64,000 nt of DNA from Stereocaulon alpinum (Eukaryota; Ascomycota; Lecanoromycetes; Lecanorales; Stereocaulaceae), in the NCBI GenBank assembly GCA_018257865.1, contig JAEUBA010000063.1, positions 120,554 through 184,553 on the forward strand, read 5' to 3'. Both the position numbers and the translations under genes were made by a program. The notes below the pieces were generated by a model. That model saw only the letters and a program-made list of their open reading frames with translations, ran no database searches and was not told where the DNA came from. How positions within the stretch are numbered: the first letter of the stretch is position 1; each line of letters opens with the position of its first letter. Positions 1 to 10,717 of this stretch are shown piece after piece.

Positions 1-93
1 ATGCAAGCCTTATCTAGTCAAGCCCATAAGCCAAAGTAGAACCCTACGTCTCGCTAATAACGCTCAAGGGCACACCCTCCACACCATACTCAA

Positions 94-1698
94 TCATGCC
101 CCAACCCCAATAGGAACCGTCCCAGCCTCATGCGAGCTATCCCCATTCAACCAAGGCATGCCCCTCGGGCCCTCCCAGCCATGAAATCCCTTCCACAAAT
201 GACTATACGTCACAATATCCTCATCAATCAGCAAGCTCAAATCCTCGTCCTCAGGCGGCAGCACAATACCATTCCCAGGTTTCGGATAAGGTAGCGGTTC
301 CGGCTCAATGTAAACCTCGTAATACTCTTCGTCCTCCAGCGGCGGCGGATGACCAGGTCGTATAGGCTGTGGTTCCACGATGATGGGCACAGGAGCCAAG
401 GGGGCGGGTCTGAAGATGGGTAGATCTTCGTGCAATGTGCTGGCGTGTAAGAGCAAGCTGACGAGTTCGTTCTTCTCAAGGCTTTTGAGATATGTCCGTT
501 TCTCGGGCAATGTCATTTTCTCAGCGCGTACTTTGTTGGCTATGTGTGCTTTCTCTTCACGTATCACGCCGCAGTCGGAACATATCCACTCCTTCTCTTC
601 GAATTGGATTACGGTGGGCGTTATGGGCCGGTCATGGCAGAATTGATGCCAGGGCGTGTTGCACCCGTCGCAGAAGACTATTTGGTTGGAATTGGGAGAG
701 TGTCCCCGGCCGCAGTTGATGCAGACGGCTGCTTCGCCGGGTTTTCGGCGCTTCTTGGGTTTTTGTGTTGCTATTGTTGGTGGTGCGGAGGTTGGGGTGT
801 TTTGGTTGGATTTTCGGCCGGAGGTGGATTGTTCGAGGATAACGGGAGAGTATGTTTGGGTAGGAGATATCCGCCGGCCTGAACTTGTGATTGCTAAAGG
901 TATGAATTCTTCTGAGGCGTCGGTATCATCTTCGTCCTCCTCATCGTCGGAGCCCCGCTTTCTCTTCTTTTTAGCCATGTGTCCGAGTATGCCTGCCGCG
1001 CTAGATCCAGCTCTACTACCTCTGGGTCTTCCACCTCGATTGACTGTCTTGCTGCCACGAGGTCGACCTCCTTTGTTTTTCTCCTTTGGTGTAGAATTCG
1101 TAGGATCGACAACGGCAGGTCTAGTAATGCCCCCACGAGATGAGACGCCAGCCCGGCTACCTCTTGGTCTGCCGCCTTTATTCTTGCCTCTTGTAGGAGT
1201 ATTATCAACCTTGACACCAGCTGCAGCGGCCATTTCGACAGTAACGCTATCATCGCCTTCTATCTTAACCTTAGGTCTTCTGCCTCCTCTGCCTCTTCTC
1301 CCTCCAGTCTTGACTCCTCCTCTCTTCACCTTTAGTATAGGCGTGGGGGTAGGCGCAGCATCCAGATCGTGACTCGTGACCATTCGGCTGAGCACAGCAT
1401 CCCTTGCTGCTTCCCACTCCGGAGTATCTTGGATGAGTGAAGCGGCCTTGTTGCGCGCATGGTTTTGGTTTTCAGGGTCGGTGGGGTGAGAGTGTAAAGA
1501 TTCATAACTACCGGCTACGGTATGTGCCAATTGGGCCCCTAGCTGTGCAGACATCTCGAAGCCAATGGCGCGGGGAGCGGAACGGTCATCGACATCACTG
1601 GTGGGGGAAGGATGGCCAGTATCTGGGTTGGAGAGACTGTGTGGCCGTCTAGATTTGGGAGACATGTTCCAATCTGATTCTTCTGTTGTGGAGCTCAT
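94..1698 (-). CDS. PHD-finger protein with AT-hook motifs
   Basis: Single-exon protein of 534 residues, probably a nuclear chromatin reader. A PHD finger lies at about residues 323-374: the paired cysteines CINC, CDGC, the W-H-x2-F-C block and the final CSDC pair give a Cys4-His-Cys3 zinc pattern. Before it come several basic GRP-centred AT-hook motifs (about residues 140, 176, 211 and 222, of the form KGGRPRGS), a KKKRKR nuclear localisation signal and an acidic run. PHD fingers usually bind the histone H3 tail and AT-hooks the AT minor groove; the actual target is not visible. The C-terminal third is proline- and acid-rich and I recognise no domain in it. The start is the first Met of the open frame; the long plus-strand ORFs opposite it are shadows. 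Confidence 0.85.
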   Translation of the reverse strand: MSSTTEESDWNMSPKSRRPHSLSNPDTGHPSPTSDVDDRSAPRAIGFEMSAQLGAQLAHTVAGSYESLHSHPTDPENQNHARNKAASLIQDTPEWEAARDAVLSRMVTSHDLDAAPTPTPILKVKRGGVKTGGRRGRGGRRPKVKIEGDDSVTVEMAAAAGVKVDNTPTRGKNKGGRPRGSRAGVSSRGGITRPAVVDPTNSTPKEKNKGGRPRGSKTVNRGGRPRGSRAGSSAAGILGHMAKKKRKRGSDDEEDEDDTDASEEFIPLAITSSGRRISPTQTYSPVILEQSTSGRKSNQNTPTSAPPTIATQKPKKRRKPGEAAVCINCGRGHSPNSNQIVFCDGCNTPWHQFCHDRPITPTVIQFEEKEWICSDCGVIREEKAHIANKVRAEKMTLPEKRTYLKSLEKNELVSLLLHASTLHEDLPIFRPAPLAPVPIIVEPQPIRPGHPPPLEDEEYYEVYIEPEPLPYPKPGNGIVLPPEDEDLSLLIDEDIVTYSHLWKGFHGWEGPRGMPWLNGDSSHEAGTVPIGVGA

Positions 1699-3366
1699 TT
1701 TTACAGCTGTTGTTGCTCCTCGTTACTTGCGAAAGGAAAAGCTGTCTGCGGCACTGAACTGGTGGAGAGAGTCCTAGGTCTTGGCATCTGATACGGGATT
1801 TGCCGCCACCAATTCTGTGGACAACCTTGCATTAGGCTAAGGTATGTGTCCATTATATTAATCTACCTCAGGGGTAAATCCCCAGAGACACACTAAACAT
1901 ACTGCTGATAGGCTATCCGCAGTCAAATGCAGCTGTCCTTTCGAGACGAGATCATCTCGTTGACAGCAAGTTCGTAGGCTCATCATTCTTGAACAGGATA
2001 TTGGTATTGTCTGCACCTGAGACTGCCAAATGTTATGTGACATTGTCTGGTACGGATGCTACTATCGAAGGGTCCGTCACCTTCGATTCTCTGCTCCTTA
2101 AAGATCATGTAATCTCTGCTCACAAGCGGATCACAATTGGCGTTCCCTGTTACTCATTGAGGGATTGAGCGACTATTCAGAACTCAAGATAGCAAGCGAA
2201 TCTCGGCTTCCACACTGAATCTTCATTCCGTTCGAGGACTGTACATGCTGCTTCAGTTCCAGCATACCTACAATACCCCCGCTGCTGGCTATTGTCAGAT
2301 TTCCGCCACAGTTGGCCAATCCGGTGCTCGACCTCTCGGTAAGTCGTCACCTACGCTGCTCAACATGGTTCTTTGTCGGGACTTACCCTACTCTACGACA
2401 GCTACGATGAAGCCACTTGGCACATGATTAACGAACACAACGGCCGGTCTCATGCTCGACATTATTGCCATAGAAAGCAAGTGGCACTAGGAGAATTTCG
2501 AACGACCCGGTGGCACTCGTTCACCTTATATATCAGCTGACAACATGCTCAAAAGACTTCATCTACAATCAAAAACTTTGGATCTGGCATGTAGCGAGAC
2601 AATCAACATTTCCGCGCTCCTTCGAACAATTGGCTAGGGTCATATTCAGCAATCCCGTCTAGAACGATCATTCAGCACTAGAGTGTAGCAAAAGGGTCAC
2701 TCGTTACCCAACAATCTTACGAAGTAGCGGATATCACCATCAAAGGTACCCTCTTCCGACCAATACGACGTGCGACCAGAATCACGACATTCGATGTCGC
2801 TAATCAAGACATCGCGCAAGATTTCTAGAGATGAGGAGCGCCATGTCATTCTTAGACGTGCCACGTGATCACCAGAAGAGGTCAATTGCAGCTGGCGCGC
2901 CTAACAAACTCCGCCAATTGTTGACATTTTCCTTACCAAGACCGTACTCTAGGTGATGGCTTTGTACGATTCTAGGCGCAAGCTACGGAACGATAGTCGG
3001 CTTTTCGAAGCTTGTCATGATGATTTTGAAGCAATTTTACTGGAATGTACGGCTCACGGAGACGCGAGCAGCTCAAAGAGTAGTCTTCGGGACACTGAGC
3101 AGTCTCGTGTGAGAAGCTTCGCCTTTCAGGATGAAAGTAAGAGTCGATCAGGCACTCAGCATATGGACTGTTCGCTCTGATGATGCCAAGTTTTGAGTAA
3201 TTTGTCCCTGGCAATGTGCTATTACATGATCAATATCCCTCTCGTTTCGATACATTGACGTTCATCAACACGGCCACGTTCGGCAAATACCGTGTTACAA
3301 CTTACGCAGCGGATTTCTGAAGCAGTCGGTGGAGTGTGAATCGGAGGTATCTCCGTTCCTAGTAGA
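1699..3366. other. Intergenic region, no supported gene
   Basis: About 1.7 kb of normal-GC sequence. Only ORFs of 60-80 residues occur, on both strands, without recognisable domains or matching splice sites. It must hold the promoter of the PHD gene at its left end and perhaps the 5' part of the DUF7908 gene at its right end. Confidence 0.4.
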
Positions 3367-5756
3367 ATGGGTATGGTTCTGCTAGCGCGCAAATCTTCAA
3401 AGGTACATTCCACGATTCACCCCTCACAACGAAAACGGGCACCATGTGGCGCTGCTTCAGTTGTTTTCAACGAATCCGGGCTCGGCCAACCTTACATGGT
3501 TCTCCTTCTGTTTGGACTTCGTTTTGCCTATGTAGCGCTCCTTCTTACTCTCTTTTACGACGAAGTTGCGTTGAACAAAGCCCTCGAGGGCGAAATTGTG
3601 ACCATGTTGTATTCCTTGTGCTCCCTACACCTTTGGTGCCTTTCAATGATCTCTTTCACATGTGCCAAGAGCCTTTTCATTGCACAAGATGGCTGCCCAG
3701 ACATCCCAGGGCAACCAAGAGTGGTCACTTCAGTGCTAGTCGTGAAGCACACTATCCGTATTATTACAAACATACCCATAGACACTACACTTCGCATAAA
3801 TACTGATCTCTCCATCACCGTGAATAATGCGCCTACCGAACTTGATGTTATTACAACGTACTACTCGAGGAGTACAGCTTCTCAGACCTACGCCGGGTAC
3901 GCTACTTCCTCTCTCGCACACTGGATCTTGTCTAACCTTTCCCACAGCCAGATCCCTCTTGGAATGACTAGGTATACCAAGGGCAACTTCTTACTAGTCG
4001 TTGTCTCCAACAAACTGTCACCTAAGCGCCGCCGACAAGCCGGATCCTACATCAGCTACAATGGCAGAACGACTTCGTCTTGTGCTCAAGCGAGCACGCT
4101 TAGCCTTAACAACGGACAACTCTTTGTTACATTTGCGAACGGCACTGTGGCGCAATATTCAGCTAACGCAGGCGATCCGTACGATGTCTTGATGCCAAGC
4201 ACTACTCCTGGAGCCTACACGACAACGTTCTCGCTCAGCAATACTGGAACCCTTCTATGGACTAACCCCAATTTTTACAATGGAGGTGCTTTATTCTGCG
4301 TGCTTCCCTCAGGCGTTCTCCTTGCCGTCTTTCAACAAGGGTCACAGCCGACAAGTTGCGTTTTCATCGATCTCACGATTACAGAATGTCTGTTCTATCT
4401 TTGTCTGTGTGTGAATTGACCTTTGAGCTGACTGCGTAATAGTAACGGCATGTCCAGCTCCTGGATCGTTGTCAAGCGGGCAAACTGCGCCAACGATCTT
4501 GCTCGGAAATGGAGGACTGCAAGGTTGATGATTGAAAATATATTCCGTGGAACAGAGACTGACAGCGAGCAGGCCCTACAGGCCCAACTGGTCCCTCGGG
4601 CTTGTCTGGTCCTACCGGCCCACAAGGGTTAGTGGGCGCTACAGGCCCATCAGGCCCTCAAGGCTTGGTTGGTGCTACTGGCCCTTCTGGCCCACAGGGT
4701 ATCGCAGGAGTAATTGGAGCAGTGGGGCCTTCAGGACCCTCTGGCCCACAAGGCCTAGTAGGCGCGACTGGTCCATCTGGCCCCCAAGGACTGGTCGGCA
4801 TGACAGGGGCAGTCGGGCCTTCAGGCGCTGTGGGACCTCAAGGATTGGTCGGCGCTACAGGCCCATCTGGCGCCCAAGGAGTCCCAGGCGCAACAGGAGC
4901 GGTAGGACCTTCGGGGCCTCAAGGCTTGACAGGCGCAACTGGTCCTCCTGGCCCACAGGGATTAGCTGGCGCTACAGGTCCTAGTGGTCCACAAGGACTA
5001 GTGGGCGCGACTGGACCTTCTGGCCCCCAGGGTTTGGTCGGAGCAACAGGGCCGTCTGGCCCTCAAGGATTAGTGGGAGCAACTGGGCCTTCTGGCGTAC
5101 AGGGACTAGTTGGCGCCACTGGTCCTACTGGTCAACCAGGACCGGTGGGGGCAACTGGACCTTCCGGACCACAGGGTTTGGTAGGAGCAACGGGTCCTTC
5201 TGGTCTGCAAGGGCTACTTGGGCCCTCCGGACCCTCTGGACCTCAAGGACTACTGGGAGCGACTGGGCCTGCCGGCCCTCAAGGATTGGTAGGAGCAACT
5301 GGGCCTTCTGGACCACAGGGATTGGAAGGACCAACGGGTCCCTCGGGACTTAGAGGGCCGACGGGCGTTACTGGCCTGACAGGCCCTACAGGAGCAACAG
5401 GACCTCAAGGCTTCGCCTACAGCTTCGTGAGCTGCTTCTACCAAACGGGAGCATCATCCAGCACTAGCGGCAAAGTCCTCTCCAACTTCATCGCCACATA
5501 TACCTCCAACGCCAATTTACAGTGCGCGGCCTCTTGCAATAATCTCAACAACAATTTCTACGCAGTTACCAATGTTGGGACAGTTAGCGTGGATTGCTAT
5601 TGTGGCGATGTCCTTACTTTTGTTACTATTGTGGGGTTGGGATCTGGGGCTGCACCGGACAATAATTGTGGGACTTGTGTTGGTGGTCCGGCGCCTGCTG
5701 GGGAGTGTGGGATACAGAGTAGTTCTACGGTGGCTGTCTATGCTAGGGCGTACTAG
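3367..5756 (+). CDS. DUF7908 / collagen-like / WSC-like cell-surface protein
   Basis: Spliced gene assembled from sequence. The first open frame (to about 4,388-4,409) holds a DUF7908-like region, with conserved stretches such as LFVTFANGTVAQYS and GALFCVLPSGVLLAVFQ. A short exon at about 4,443-4,523 reads TACPAPGSLSSGQTAPTILL. An intron of about 50 bases (GTTGAT...GAGCAG, branch site CTGAC) keeps the Gly frame into about 93 unbroken Gly-X-Y triplets (about 4,572-5,411), mostly repeats of GPSGPQGLVGAT. The last 105 residues are cysteine-rich with CYCGD and GECGIQSS, resembling a WSC domain. Such proteins are expected in or on the cell wall. The donor of the first intron and the true N-terminus with its signal peptide are not resolved; the region before about 4,000 may include an intron. 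The collagen part is certain, the gene outline probable. Confidence 0.65.
4572..5411 (+). repeat. Collagen-coding minisatellite, 36-bp unit
   Basis: Tandem in-frame repeats coding Gly-X-Y. The commonest unit is 36 bases (12 residues, GPSGPQGLVGAT) with many synonymous third-base differences between copies, so the array is not newly expanded but is kept by selection on the protein or by gene conversion. Confidence 0.85.
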
Positions 5757-5993
5757 GGTTACGGATCGGCGTTTGTGGAACAGTGGGTTGAGATGTGGAT
5801 TTACATTGATTTGCTTGGAGTTTCCCGAAAGGTTTCTGTCGATACTTCAGTTAATATCAAGTATGCGCTGTTCTCCTCATCTAATCATAATCTCTTCGCG
5901 CAGTGAGCAGATGTTTAGCTTGGCATACTGGAAGGGCGAACGGCCGAGAATGGAGCAGCTAAAGAAGACTCGGATATTCAGGCTTGCATTCAT

Positions 5994-6231
5994 TTATACG
6001 GGTACAGTGCACGATGGATAGTAGCCGTTCTGAGCTCTAGGACACCCCCAGCCAACATCCCCAGCTCCAGAAGCAACCGCCACCCAAGCACCCTCAACCC
6101 TTTTTTCGTCATTGGTGAACTTTCAGGAAGCGTTCTTATCACCCTTAGCACCAGTCATGTAACGGGGCTTAAGCCCCATCTTCTCGGCATACATCTTGAG
6201 ATATTGATCGAGCATCACCTCCTTGTGACTG
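5994..6231 (-). pseudogene. Relic of the 3' end of an unknown gene
   Basis: Read on the minus strand, one frame runs from a possible splice acceptor (GGCACAG at about 6,232) to a TAA at 5,994. It contains LDQYLKMYAEKMGLKPRYM, then an in-frame TGA at 6,123-6,125, then a further 42 or so well-formed codons including EGAWVAVASGAGDVGWGCP. The coding character on both sides of the stop suggests a decayed gene end or one nonsense mutation. I do not recognise the family. It lies just downstream of the membrane-protein gene on the same strand, but no intron of workable length joins them. Confidence 0.35.
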
Positions 6232-6234
6232 TGC

Positions 6235-7802
6235 CTACTGTCCGGCTAGCACTCCTATTCTGAACATCTGCCACAAGAGTCCCAAGAGAACTCCGACACT
6301 AAGAGCAAAGGGCATGAAGACCCAAAAGAATTCAACGGCCGAGCCACCTACAGATGTCCAGACGATGCCTCCAGATACGATGGCAAAGAAGCATACAATA
6401 TAGACCACAGATCTTGCATTCCCAGTCGTTCTCGTTGCGCCTTTAACGAGGCAAACGACAGTCATGGCCATGGACGAGAACATCATAAGCAACGTGCCCA
6501 AACGATCGTGATCGAGTGCCCTGATGAGGGTAGTCATAGAAGACGAACTTGATACAATTCTCTGATCCAGACGACTCGGCGGCTCTAGGTGTAACGATTG
6601 AAGTAGCAACCACTGGACTGGCGGGCCTGCAATGGCGCCAGTCACGAGGACTACAATCTCTAGTAGTACTCCATGCCAGCTCTTGAGCGTACGAGACAAT
6701 TTCTCCTGTCTGATCGCTATGGGTATTCCAAAAACGTCAGGCTTTTGTGCAAGCTTTCCTCGCTGGGGGGAAGGGCTGTATGCCTTTTGTATCCCAATTC
6801 CGTCTCTCAAGCGCGATATCGATGAATTTGGTTTGTATCCCACATTCTCTTGTAAGGGCGGTTGACAATGAGAGTATCGGGTGGTTGAGCCATCGCGAGG
6901 AACGGGACGTAGATCTGCCAAGGGTGGCATATTGGGCTCGCTCCTAACAATTCTGGCACAAGGAAGGCCATCATATTCCGGATATCTTGTAGATTTTCCC
7001 ACACCACATATTTGGAGTCCACATCGATCACAATTGTTTGTTGACCCATCTTCCAGCGTGATAGTCTTAGCCGAAGAGACGTTATGCCGTCTCTCCTGTA
7101 AATACCTAGACATCACCAGGTGTGGGAGAAGTATACCGGATTGAACGTTGGGTGACTGTTCCTGAGCGTGCTCATTGGGGTCGTAGGTCCATGGTAGACT
7201 CTCATGAAAATCCACTAGGCAAAAGCTGTTAGGGATACACTTTCGAGAGCTACAAGCCATGTTCTGCTCCTCATCAAAACGAGTCAAGCTACGTTGATCA
7301 GTCTCAGCAAAGCTCCACAATGGTATATACAGCTCACAAACCTGCTACAATCAATATGGCCCATCCTTGCGAACCACACGTAACTAGGTGTATGATTGTT
7401 CGATCCCGCATCTATCTTCGCTTTTACCTCTCCATCGTCCGCTGTATCATCGTCCAACATTTCAGCAGCCTCGAGAAACCTTTCAGGGCGACCATGTGTC
7501 CATTGATCGGGAGAGGTGATCCCAATCTCAACATGATGGAAGTGCGGAACCTGCGCAACACGTCAATTACTAGTTACATGGACGGGCGTGCAGGGCATTT
7601 CTTGCTAACCTTCTCGACATTGCGCGCAGACAAGCTGTAGCTGTTTGACGACTCCGAATCCGTGCACCAGGAATTCTGGTCGAAGACAAGAGCGTCGGCC
7701 ATCACTTTCAAAGTCGTTGTCAGTATCAAAAGAATTCCAGCTACGTCCGGTGAACATGAATCTTTGAACGGAATTTCGGCTTCTCCGAACTGAAGCCTCC
7801 AC
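6235..7802 (-). CDS. Unknown protein with four C-terminal membrane segments
   Basis: Putative three-exon gene. Exon 3 (6,235-7,288) and exon 2 (about 7,342-7,550) join well through an intron of 53 bases (GTTTGT...CAACGTAG), restoring a continuous frame (CSSLTRFDEEQ). Exon 1 (about 7,610-7,802) is less certain because its best donor is off frame; a GTCTGC donor about 20 bases earlier would fit. The N-terminal half is soluble and cysteine-containing (CAQC, CDRCGLQICG), with a GITSPDQWTHGRPERFLEA stretch. The last 150 residues hold about four hydrophobic helices (for example GTLLMMFSSMAMTVVCLV and FFWVFMPFALSVGVLLGLL). I do not recognise the family. Starting at 7,318 in the unspliced frame is an alternative. 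Confidence 0.45.
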
Positions 7803-8260
7803 AGGTAAGTTCCTCAGCCGCAGCTGCGAACTTCGACGCCCTATTTGTATGAGGGATTAATCGTCTAGCCTCTAGGAGGCACTGCCTTGCAAACCAGCCC
7901 ACACCCCCACGATTACTTCCATCAAAACAGGTTTTAGTCCCTCTGACGTAAAGATGGTTTGCTCAGACCCCTTTGGCCCCTACCAGTTGATCCAGTAGTA
8001 CGCACCAAGGATGGGCAAGCGGGAACCTCTCTAGACATCGCCTTTGCCTTACACAGTGACTGACCACCATATTCTTGACCTTCTGAGACACTACTCTTCC
8101 ACTTCCCGCTATAAGGTCGTCCTTTCGTCCTACTAACAGTCCTATTCGTGTCAAGGCTGTCGTACGTGTAGCTTCTGGATGGGACTCTGCTTCAGCCTTG
8201 AAGCCGAGTCGAACGCAGAAAATCAGGTTTTGGAAGGAAGAAGGAGCGAACCGTTGACGT

Positions 8261-8886
8261 ATGGCGTACGAGGGTGATGCCATTAGATGGGGGTTATTTG
8301 GTGCTATGGGGGTATTCGGTACGATGACCATTGTGATTGGGATGGCTTCCCAGGAAACGGGCAGCTGGAAGTGGGGATATATAACGTTCGTCAGCCTCCT
8401 ATCACTCCTGACGTTGAAGAGGCTCATTGACATACTGCAGGATATATATGTTGTGGATAACAAGCGCGGTCGCGTTCATGTTTTTGAATGTGGAGAAAAC
8501 GGAAAAGTTTGTGATGTAAGAAGCCTGCTCCCATGGGAAGCGCATACCGATTGATGGGTCCCAGACATAGCTTTCTCTACCTCGCCAGTATCGGTGCTGT
8601 CTTCTGGTTTCTCTTCCACGTACTGAACATCAAGTCCGATTCGATTCCCTTATACATACCCATCTGCACCGACTTGGGCATCTGTCTCGGCGTCGGCCTA
8701 CATCACGTCTCGACCCGATGCCAAGAAAGCGTCCAAACCTATCTTCGTGCCACTCTCGCCTTCATTTCTTATGCTACACGGTACGATAGAGAGCCGCCTT
8801 TGTTGCCCTTACATCTTATCAATCCTCCACAGAGCGCGCCTCAGGCTCAAGTGAATGGTGAAGACGCTACAGGCGAGAACGGATAA
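8261..8886 (+). CDS. Possible small membrane protein, exon structure unresolved
   Basis: Two overlapping plus-strand frames (8,261-8,554 and 8,533-8,886) both carry hydrophobic stretches: WGYITFVSLLSLLTLKRL in the first, SIGAVFWFLFHVL and IPLYIPICTDLGICLGVGL in the second. A good donor (GTAAGA at 8,516) and acceptor (CATAG at 8,570) lie between them, but joining these sites leads out of the second frame. Either another splice pair is used or the two are separate. A 166-residue ORF lies on the opposite strand (7,963-8,463) and has no better claim. Family not recognised. Confidence 0.25.
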
Positions 8887-8942
8887 GGAGGGGGAAATAG
8901 ACGCCCGAACCTATGAGTGGCCATGTCTATGGACAGGGGTTA

Positions 8943-9238
8943 CAGCTCGGCTGGGGTAGAAAAAAGTTCCGCTGCGGTACAAAGTTAGACTGAGGTAGAA
9001 AAAAAAATTTCCTACCCTAGGCAAGCTGTGTGCATATGCTGAGCATCGCTTGTTTTATAATACCAGTAGTTGCTAATCAGCCAAGAGCTTCAGCTCAGCA
9101 TATGCTAAACGTATCCATTATCTGTATACGCTCAGCATATGCGCAACATATGTAAGACCTTGAATCTGTACCCTAGCCAGGGTTCCGCCAGAGCTAGTCC
9201 TTCTACCCCAGCAGAGCTTTTTTCTACCCCGGCCAAGC
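8943..9238. mobile_element. Small TIR element (MITE-like), about 296 bp
   Basis: The ends are inverted repeats: GCTCGGCTGGGGTAGAAAAA at 8,945 and its reverse complement ending at 9,238, with 2 mismatches in 22 bases, flanked by TA on both sides (8,941-8,942 and 9,239-9,240). Near each end the motif CTG(G/C)GGTA(G/C)A recurs. The interior has no ORF but three copies of a CTCAGCATATGC-type motif, one inverted. TA-flanked short inverted-repeat elements of this sort are usually non-autonomous relatives of Tc1/mariner/pogo transposons; that assignment is inference. Confidence 0.6.
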
Positions 9239-9256
9239 TAGGACCCGCAGTGGTCC

Positions 9257-9307
9257 GCACGACCACGGGATGATGCGAATGGATATGTCCCCTGCCCGTG
9301 GTCGTGC
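9257..9307. repeat. Perfect 13-bp inverted repeat
   Basis: GCACGACCACGGG at 9,257-9,269 is exactly complementary to CCCGTGGTCGTGC at 9,295-9,307, with a 25-base loop, 19 bases to the right of the MITE-like element. Function unknown. Confidence 0.6.
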
Positions 9308-9392
9308 TTGGTATATAGAGCGAGGCGTTTTGTTTGGGTTATCGAACAGCCTGACCTGTCAATCGAGTAGGTGCAGGAGTTGACAGGTCTGC

Positions 9393-9540
9393 ATTGTATT
9401 GCTTTGCTGTCTCAATACTCTTGGATGTTGAAGAAATGCAAGTGACATATATAGCCGGATTGGACTATTGTATTGCTTTGCTGTCTCAATACTCTTGGAT
9501 GTTGAAGAAACGCAAGTGGCATATATAGCCGGATTGGACT
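9393..9540. repeat. 74-bp direct tandem duplication
   Basis: Two head-to-tail copies (9,393-9,466 and 9,467-9,540) start ATTGTATTGCTTTGCTGTCT and end GCCGGATTGGACT, differing at two positions (ATGCAAGTGAC versus ACGCAAGTGGC). No gene overlaps it convincingly. Confidence 0.85.
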
Positions 9541-10213
9541 GTATCATGACTTCAGAGCATTAGTGATATGCCATCATGAAGCCAACTTTCGCGACTCCAC
9601 TATTCCCAGATGATTGCAAGTAATTCCTGATACCAGGGATGTATAGGCCGTTCATGTGAGTTGCTGTGGTATGGAGTTTCAACAGCATGGGCCAGGGAGG
9701 TGGGTTAGCGACGATGAGAGGTATGTCCGTGGCTCCGTAATGCGTTGTAGCTTGGCCCTACTTAACGTGATGCATTCCCCTCTGCACATCTTTCGCTTGC
9801 TGATGAATTCTGCAGCACCCTACATAGCATACTGCGAGTCTCCGTCTGTTTCTGTGACGTACGCTCCATTAGATGGACGATGCCTGATTATATATAGGTG
9901 TTCAAGGACAATACCGTCGCGGTAGCTCACTGATGTCAACATAGTCAGGTCCCACCACAAAATACTTTAGGTGAAGAGCTAGCTAGCTCCCTTTATGCAA
10001 CGCTGATAAGCCTGAAAGCTAGATATTGTTGGACATGGGGGAATGGTATGATAACGAGAGTAGATCGCGAGGGTAACATGGAGCACCACAGTGTTTGCTA
10101 CTCTTGCGAAAACATCGATGCAGGAACAGCCCATCCATAGCAGCCACCAACATTATATTACTGCATATCAAAGTATTTTGCCACATCTCGCACCCATCGA
10201 CAATCTCTCACCA
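9541..10213. other. Intergenic, nothing recognised
   Basis: Ordinary base composition, short unsupported ORFs only. It contains the 3' flank of the MARVEL gene. Confidence 0.4.
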
Positions 10214-10717
10214 TTAAACCGCCGCCCTCCCAGTATGCAAACTCCTCCCCCCCCTCAACGTAAAAAAAAGCACAACCCCCATAACACCCGTAACAAGCCA
10301 AAGCAACAAACAAACCAAATCAACCCAAACGGCACTCTTCATCCGTCCAATCCCCCCATCACCCTGCGCATTTGCATGAATATACAGCTTCCCAAAAATC
10401 CCAAACACAGCCGCCCACAGCACAAACAAGATGGTATCCCAGCCACAAGCGTACCAGAACTTGAGCTTGGGTATCATGTAGACGAGGGCTGTGAAGGCGG
10501 AGAGAGTGGCGATGGCGACGGCGTAGGCCCATTTGGAGTCGGTGTATTTGGCTTCTTTGTGGGCTTTGTTGAGGTCTTGGGCGTAGAGGCCGATGACTGC
10601 GAGGGCGAAGACGAATTGGAGGAAGCGGAGGACGAGGTTGAGGATGAAGATGGGGGTGGGCGTGGATGAGGAGGAGAGGGTGGAGGTTGGTTTTTTGTTG
10701 AAGATTGCAAAGGCCAT
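10214..10717 (-). CDS. MARVEL-domain membrane protein
   Basis: Protein of 167 residues with four membrane segments spaced as in fungal MARVEL proteins: about residues 24-45 (ILNLVLRFLQFVFALAVIGLY), 63-83 (WAYAVAIATLSAFTALVYMIP), 88-110 (WDTILFVLWAAVFGIFGKLY) and 130-152 (VWVDLVCLLLWLVTGVMGVV). The conserved acidic and aromatic residues around segments 2 and 3 also fit. Such proteins lie in the plasma membrane or eisosomes. The function of this one is not known. A single exon with the start at the first Met; the proline/serine-rich minus-strand ORF 10,474-10,710 in another frame is a shadow. Confidence 0.75.
   Translation of the reverse strand: MAFAIFNKKPTSTLSSSSTPTPIFILNLVLRFLQFVFALAVIGLYAQDLNKAHKEAKYTDSKWAYAVAIATLSAFTALVYMIPKLKFWYACGWDTILFVLWAAVFGIFGKLYIHANAQGDGGIGRMKSAVWVDLVCLLLWLVTGVMGVVLFFTLRGGRSLHTGRAAV

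Noticed and set aside
656..1372. 238-residue plus-strand ORF
   Set aside because: Antisense shadow of the PHD/AT-hook gene; its runs of serine and proline/leucine mirror the basic repeats.
7963..8463. 166-residue minus-strand ORF
   Set aside because: No domain, and it overlaps an equally open membrane-like frame on the plus strand; neither is proven.
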